From: Saccharopolyspora spinosa NRRL 18395
GTDB lineage: Bacteria > Actinomycetota > Actinomycetes > Mycobacteriales > Pseudonocardiaceae
Length of the DNA stretch: 54,722 nt
Reading direction: 5' to 3'
Assembly: GCF_000194155.1 (NCBI RefSeq)
Contig: NZ_GL877879.1
Span: 1,304,020 to 1,358,741 of the forward strand
The translations under genes and the position numbers were made by a program. This document shows positions 51,669 through 54,722 of this stretch, piece by piece (positions within the stretch are counted from its first letter, which is position 1; each line of letters opens with the position of its first letter). The notes under the pieces were generated by a model. It saw only the letters and a program-made list of their open reading frames with translations, made no database searches and was not told where the DNA came from.

Positions 51669-51739
51669 AGCGCCCAAGCCTAATCCCGGGGCGGCGACCC
51701 GCCGCCCGGCTGGTCCAGTTCGCGGCACGCGGCGCCGAG

Positions 51740-52015
51740 TCAGGCCGGGGCCTTGTCCAGGTCCTGTTCGAGCAGGGCGACGAGGTAGTCCAGGGCCGCC
51801 TCGTCGCTGCCGGACAGCTCGACCTCGTCGCCGTGCTGGGCGCCCAGGGACATCAGGCCGAGCATGCTGCCCGCGTCGACCGTCTCACCGGCCACGCCGT
51901 CGACGACCTTGGCGATCGTGACGGTTGCGGCCTGCGCGGCAGCGGCCTTCGCGAGCAGTGCGGCCGGGCGGGCGTGCAGGCCCACCGAAGAGGCGATGCG
52001 GACTCGACGTTGCAT
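51740..52015 (-). CDS. ptsH: Phosphocarrier protein HPr
   Basis: A 91-aa PTS phosphocarrier. The phosphorylatable His14 lies in 'SSVGLHARPAA', with the regulatory region 'VDAGSMLGLMSLG' (Ser about 49). It passes phosphate from enzyme I to the fructose IIA domain. GGAGGAAC precedes the ATG. It lies 39 bp after the IIBC gene, as the last gene of the fructose operon. Length and motifs are complete. Confidence 0.95.
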   Translation of the reverse strand: MQRRVRIASSVGLHARPAALLAKAAAAQAATVTIAKVVDGVAGETVDAGSMLGLMSLGAQHGDEVELSGSDEAALDYLVALLEQDLDKAPA

Positions 52016-52053
52016 GGCTTGTTCCTCCGAATGTGGTTTGGCGAAGCCGGGTT

Positions 52054-53535
52054 TCAGGCCGGGACGGCGGCCGCGGCTTCGGGAGCCGGCTGCTCGACGG
52101 CCGGGCGGCCAAGCTGCTTGGCGAACAGCACCGCCAGCGCGGCGACCACGACGCCGATGACGATCGCCGCCAGGTAGGCCAGCGGATTGCCCACCAGCGG
52201 CGTCACGAAGATCCCGCCGTGCGGGGCGCGCAGCGTGGCGCCGAAGGTCATCGACAGCGCACCGGTCGTCGCCGAGCCGATCACGATCGACGGGATGACC
52301 CGCAGCGGATCGCCCGCCGCGAACGGGATCGCTCCCTCGGTGATGAACGACGCGCCGAGCAGCCAGGCGGCCCGGCCGCTGGCCCGCTCGGCCGGGGTGA
52401 ACAGCTTGCCGCGCACCGCCGAAGCCAGGGCCAGCGCCAGCGGCGGGACCATGCCCGCGGCCATCACGGCGGCCATGATCTCCAGCGACGCCGTGGCGCC
52501 GATGCTCAGCCCGCCGACGGCGAAGGTGTAGGCGACCTTGTTGATCGGCCCGCCCATGTCGAAGGCGATCATCGCGCCGAGCAGGGCGCCCAGCAGCGCC
52601 GCGTTCGCCCCGGACAGGCCGGTCAGCCAGCCGGTGAGCGCCGTCATGGCCAGCGCGATCGGCTTGCCGATCAGGACGAACATCAGCGCGCCCACCACCA
52701 GCGAACCGAGCAGCGGCAGCACCACCACCGGCATGATCCCGGCGACTCCGCGCGGCACCTTGATCCGCTTCAGCCCGGCGATCACGGCACCGGCCAGCAG
52801 ACCGGCGACGAGCCCGCCCAGGAAGCCCGCGCCGACGGTCACCGCCACCGCGCCGCCGACGAAGCCGGGGGCGATCGCGGGCCGGTCGGCGATGGCGAAG
52901 GCGATGAACCCGGCCAGCACCGGCACCAGGAACTCGAAGGCGAGCGTGCCGATCTGGTTGAACAGGGCGGCCCAGCTGACCAGGCTCGCGGCGTCGAAGG
53001 TGTCGGTGACCGGCGGCGCGTCGGTGATCTGGTAGCCGCCGAGCGCGAAGCTCAGCGCGATCAGCAGACCGCCGGCGGCCACGAACGGGATCATGTAGCT
53101 GACGCCGGTCATCAACCACTGCCGCAGCCGGGTGCCGAAACCGGTGCCGGCGACGACCTTGCTGGCCAGTTCCGGCTCTTCGGCGGCTGATTCGGACGCG
53201 CCGGCGGGTTCGTGCGCACCCGCCGGTTGCTCCGCCGCCGCGTCCTTGGCACGGCCCAGCAGGCCCGCCGCGTCGTTGATGGCCTGCTTCACGGAGGCCT
53301 CCACGACCGGTTTGCCCGCGAAGCGTTCCCGGTCCCGCACCCCGACGTCGGCGGCGAAGATCACCGCGTCGGCCGCGGCGATGTCCGCCGCGGGCAGCGG
53401 CGTCGAACCCGCCGATCCCTGGGTCTCGACCAGCACCTCGTCGCCGGCTGCCTTGGCGGCCTGCTCCAGGGCTTCCGCGGCCATGTAGGTGTGGGCGATG
53501 CCGGTCGGGCAGGCGGTGACGGCTACGTACTTCAC
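52054..53535 (-). CDS. fruA: Fructose PTS transporter subunit IIBC
   Basis: A 493-aa membrane permease. The IIB domain comes first, with phospho-Cys9 in 'VTACPTGIAHTYMAAEAL', followed by an Ala/Glu linker (about 100-130) and an IIC domain of about ten helices ('MTGVSYMIPFVAAGGLL', 'FDMGGPINKVAYTFA', 'FITEGAIPFAAGDPLR'). It brings fructose in and phosphorylates it to fructose 1-phosphate. The start overlaps the IIA stop (ATGA). The short hydrophilic C-terminal tail ('PEAAAAVPA') is of no known role. Confidence 0.95.
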   Translation of the reverse strand: MKYVAVTACPTGIAHTYMAAEALEQAAKAAGDEVLVETQGSAGSTPLPAADIAAADAVIFAADVGVRDRERFAGKPVVEASVKQAINDAAGLLGRAKDAAAEQPAGAHEPAGASESAAEEPELASKVVAGTGFGTRLRQWLMTGVSYMIPFVAAGGLLIALSFALGGYQITDAPPVTDTFDAASLVSWAALFNQIGTLAFEFLVPVLAGFIAFAIADRPAIAPGFVGGAVAVTVGAGFLGGLVAGLLAGAVIAGLKRIKVPRGVAGIMPVVVLPLLGSLVVGALMFVLIGKPIALAMTALTGWLTGLSGANAALLGALLGAMIAFDMGGPINKVAYTFAVGGLSIGATASLEIMAAVMAAGMVPPLALALASAVRGKLFTPAERASGRAAWLLGASFITEGAIPFAAGDPLRVIPSIVIGSATTGALSMTFGATLRAPHGGIFVTPLVGNPLAYLAAIVIGVVVAALAVLFAKQLGRPAVEQPAPEAAAAVPA

Positions 53536-53984
53536 GGCGTGACCTCCGCACGCACGTACTTGGCGAGCTGCGCCGCGTCGGTGGCGTCGAGCAGCGTCTG
53601 CTTGAACTCGGCGCGCACCAGGCGCCGGGCCAGCGCGGCGAGCACCGTCATGTGGTCGGCGCCGCCGCCTTCCGGGGCGGCGATGAGGAAGATGAGCTTG
53701 GCCGGGCCGTCTTCGGCGCCGAAGTCGACGCCGGCGGCGCTGCGGCCGAAGGCCAGCGACGGCGCGGTCACCGCCGCGGAGCGGCAGTGCGGGATGCCGA
53801 TGCCGCCCTCCAGCCCGGTGGGCATCTGCTGCTCGCGGGCTTCGACGTCGGCCAGGAACCGCTCGAGGTCCGTGACGCGGCCGGCGGCCACCAGCCGCTC
53901 GGCGAGGTCGCGCACCACGGCTTGCCGGCCGGTGCCGGCCAGGTCCAGTTCCACGAGGTCCGAGGTGATCAGTTCGGTTGTCAT
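53532..53984 (-). CDS. Fructose PTS subunit IIA
   Basis: A 150-aa soluble PTS EIIA of the fructose/mannitol type. The phosphorylated His66 is in 'EGGIGIPHCRSAAV'. It receives phosphate from HPr and gives it to the IIB Cys. It is separate from IIBC here, with 4-bp overlaps to both neighbours (ATGA at 53532-53535 and 53981-53984), so the three proteins are translated as one block. Confidence 0.94.
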   Translation of the reverse strand: MTTELITSDLVELDLAGTGRQAVVRDLAERLVAAGRVTDLERFLADVEAREQQMPTGLEGGIGIPHCRSAAVTAPSLAFGRSAAGVDFGAEDGPAKLIFLIAAPEGGGADHMTVLAALARRLVRAEFKQTLLDATDAAQLAKYVRAEVTP

Positions 53985-54722
53985 GCCGCCACTCCGCTGA
54001 GGCTCACTGATTTGTCCACTGTGTCCACTCGCACCCGCAGCGGGTGGACGTCGTCCGGGCCGGGCATGCGGCTGCCCGCCAGCCCGACCGCCGCCGTTCC
54101 GTACGCGACGGCGGTTCGCAAGGCGGTCGGGCCCTTGCCGCCCGCCCGCAGGAATCCGGCGAGCATCGCGTCGCCCGCGCCGACGGTGCTGCGCACCTCG
54201 GTCGCGATGCTCGTGGCGTGCCAGGTGCCGGTCTCCGCGACCAGCACCGCGCCCAGCTGGCCGAGGCTCACCAGCACGGTCGCCACGCCGCCGGCCCGCA
54301 GCTGGTGCGCGACGGCCAGCACGTCGCCGAGGTCGCGCAGCGGGCCACCGGCCAGCTCGGCGAGTTCGGCGAGGTTCGGCTTGACCAGGTCCGGCCGGGC
54401 TTGGCAAGCCAGTTCCAGGGGGCGTCCCGAGGTGTCCACGGCGACCATCGCCCCGGCGCGCCGCGCGGCGGCGGCGATCCGGGCGTGCAGGTCGTCCGGG
54501 CATCCGGCGGGCAGGCTCCCGCAGGTCACCACCCAGTCCGCCCGTCCGGCCAGGTCGGCGGCGGTGCGCTCCATCGCCGCGACCTCGTCCGCGGTGAGCT
54601 CCGGGCCGGGCTCGTTGAACTTGCTCGTGGTGCCGTCGGCCTCCACCACGGCGATGTTGCTGCGCGTGGGGGCCTGCACCGGCACCTCCACCACCGGCAC
54701 CGCCTGCGGCGCCAGCAGCTCT
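53981..54722 (-). CDS. fruK: 1-phosphofructokinase, 5' end outside the window
   Basis: The C-terminal 246 residues of a PfkB-family kinase. It phosphorylates the PTS product fructose 1-phosphate to fructose 1,6-bisphosphate. Visible motifs are 'DWVVTCGSLPAGCP', 'VDTSGRPL', 'LVKPNLAELAEL' and the PfkB signature 2 'STVGAGDAMLAGFL', with the catalytic Asp. The window edge cuts the gene, so its start and any upstream fruR are not seen. Confidence 0.93.
   Translation of the reverse strand, partial: ELLAPQAVPVVEVPVQAPTRSNIAVVEADGTTSKFNEPGPELTADEVAAMERTAADLAGRADWVVTCGSLPAGCPDDLHARIAAAARRAGAMVAVDTSGRPLELACQARPDLVKPNLAELAELAGGPLRDLGDVLAVAHQLRAGGVATVLVSLGQLGAVLVAETGTWHATSIATEVRSTVGAGDAMLAGFLRAGGKGPTALRTAVAYGTAAVGLAGSRMPGPDDVHPLRVRVDTVDKSVSLSGVAA

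Overview
The window comes from a very GC-rich actinobacterium. A WhiB regulator, a DUF397 protein, a Methyltransf_19 (former DUF574) methyltransferase, an FxsA protein and many ATGA/GTGA start-stop overlaps point to the Actinomycetia; Pseudonocardiales (Saccharopolyspora-like) is my guess, not something the sequence proves. Most of the window is accessory DNA, with a fructose PTS operon at the right edge.

Layout. (1) 73-8082, minus: a four-gene Wadjet-type (type III, DUF2397/DUF2398/SMC-like/DUF2399) anti-plasmid system, jetA-jetB-jetC-jetD, in which jetD (the Toprim nuclease subunit) is split by a one-base frameshift. (2) 8300-10381: a copper/metal module with two near-identical CsoR repressors, each beside a CsoR-like operator, a His-rich membrane protein and a Met/His-rich DUF305 lipoprotein, but no copper ATPase. 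(3) 10569-17773: WhiB, a Bcr/CflA-type MFS pump, a methyltransferase, a decayed Scr1-like regulator next to an intact DUF397 gene, an aldose-1-epimerase-like gene carrying the remnant of an enoyl-CoA hydratase at its start, and small hypothetical genes with repeats and hairpins. (4) 17774-38720: the most unusual part. It is a tightly overlapping six-gene minus-strand operon (secreted/lipoprotein-like 920 aa, CHAT protease-like 909 aa, secreted vWA-TM protein 750 aa, tubulin/FtsZ-like protein 1040 aa, four-helix membrane protein 724 aa, pseudokinase-zinc ribbon-GTPase 645 aa). It is flanked by a divergent two-gene operon, a 670-aa helical protein and a 329-aa protein with sigma-factor-like flavour and a leaderless-type promoter. 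(5) 38795-51668: a MetE-like zinc protein, NAD kinase, DUF6194, FGGY sugar kinase, DoxX-like protein, AI-2E-family permease, a secreted Gln/Pro-rich protein, a YtcJ-like amidohydrolase, FxsA, an SGNH hydrolase, and a frameshifted M24 peptidase overlapping an Lrp/AsnC regulator. (6) 51740-54722: HPr, fructose PTS IIBC, IIA and the 3' part of 1-phosphofructokinase.

How the parts may work together. Region 4 reads as a membrane-linked NTP-dependent signalling or conflict system. A polymerising tubulin-like GTPase and a small-GTPase-like switch would sit on the cytoplasmic side, the vWA and 920-aa proteins on the outer face, and a CHAT protease-like protein (His/Cys dyad visible) would be the candidate effector. 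The component families are known; the joint function is inference. Region 1 is a known defence type that looks inactivated unless the frameshift is a sequencing error. A second +1 slip in a short homopolymer in the M24 peptidase makes sequencing error a real alternative for both.
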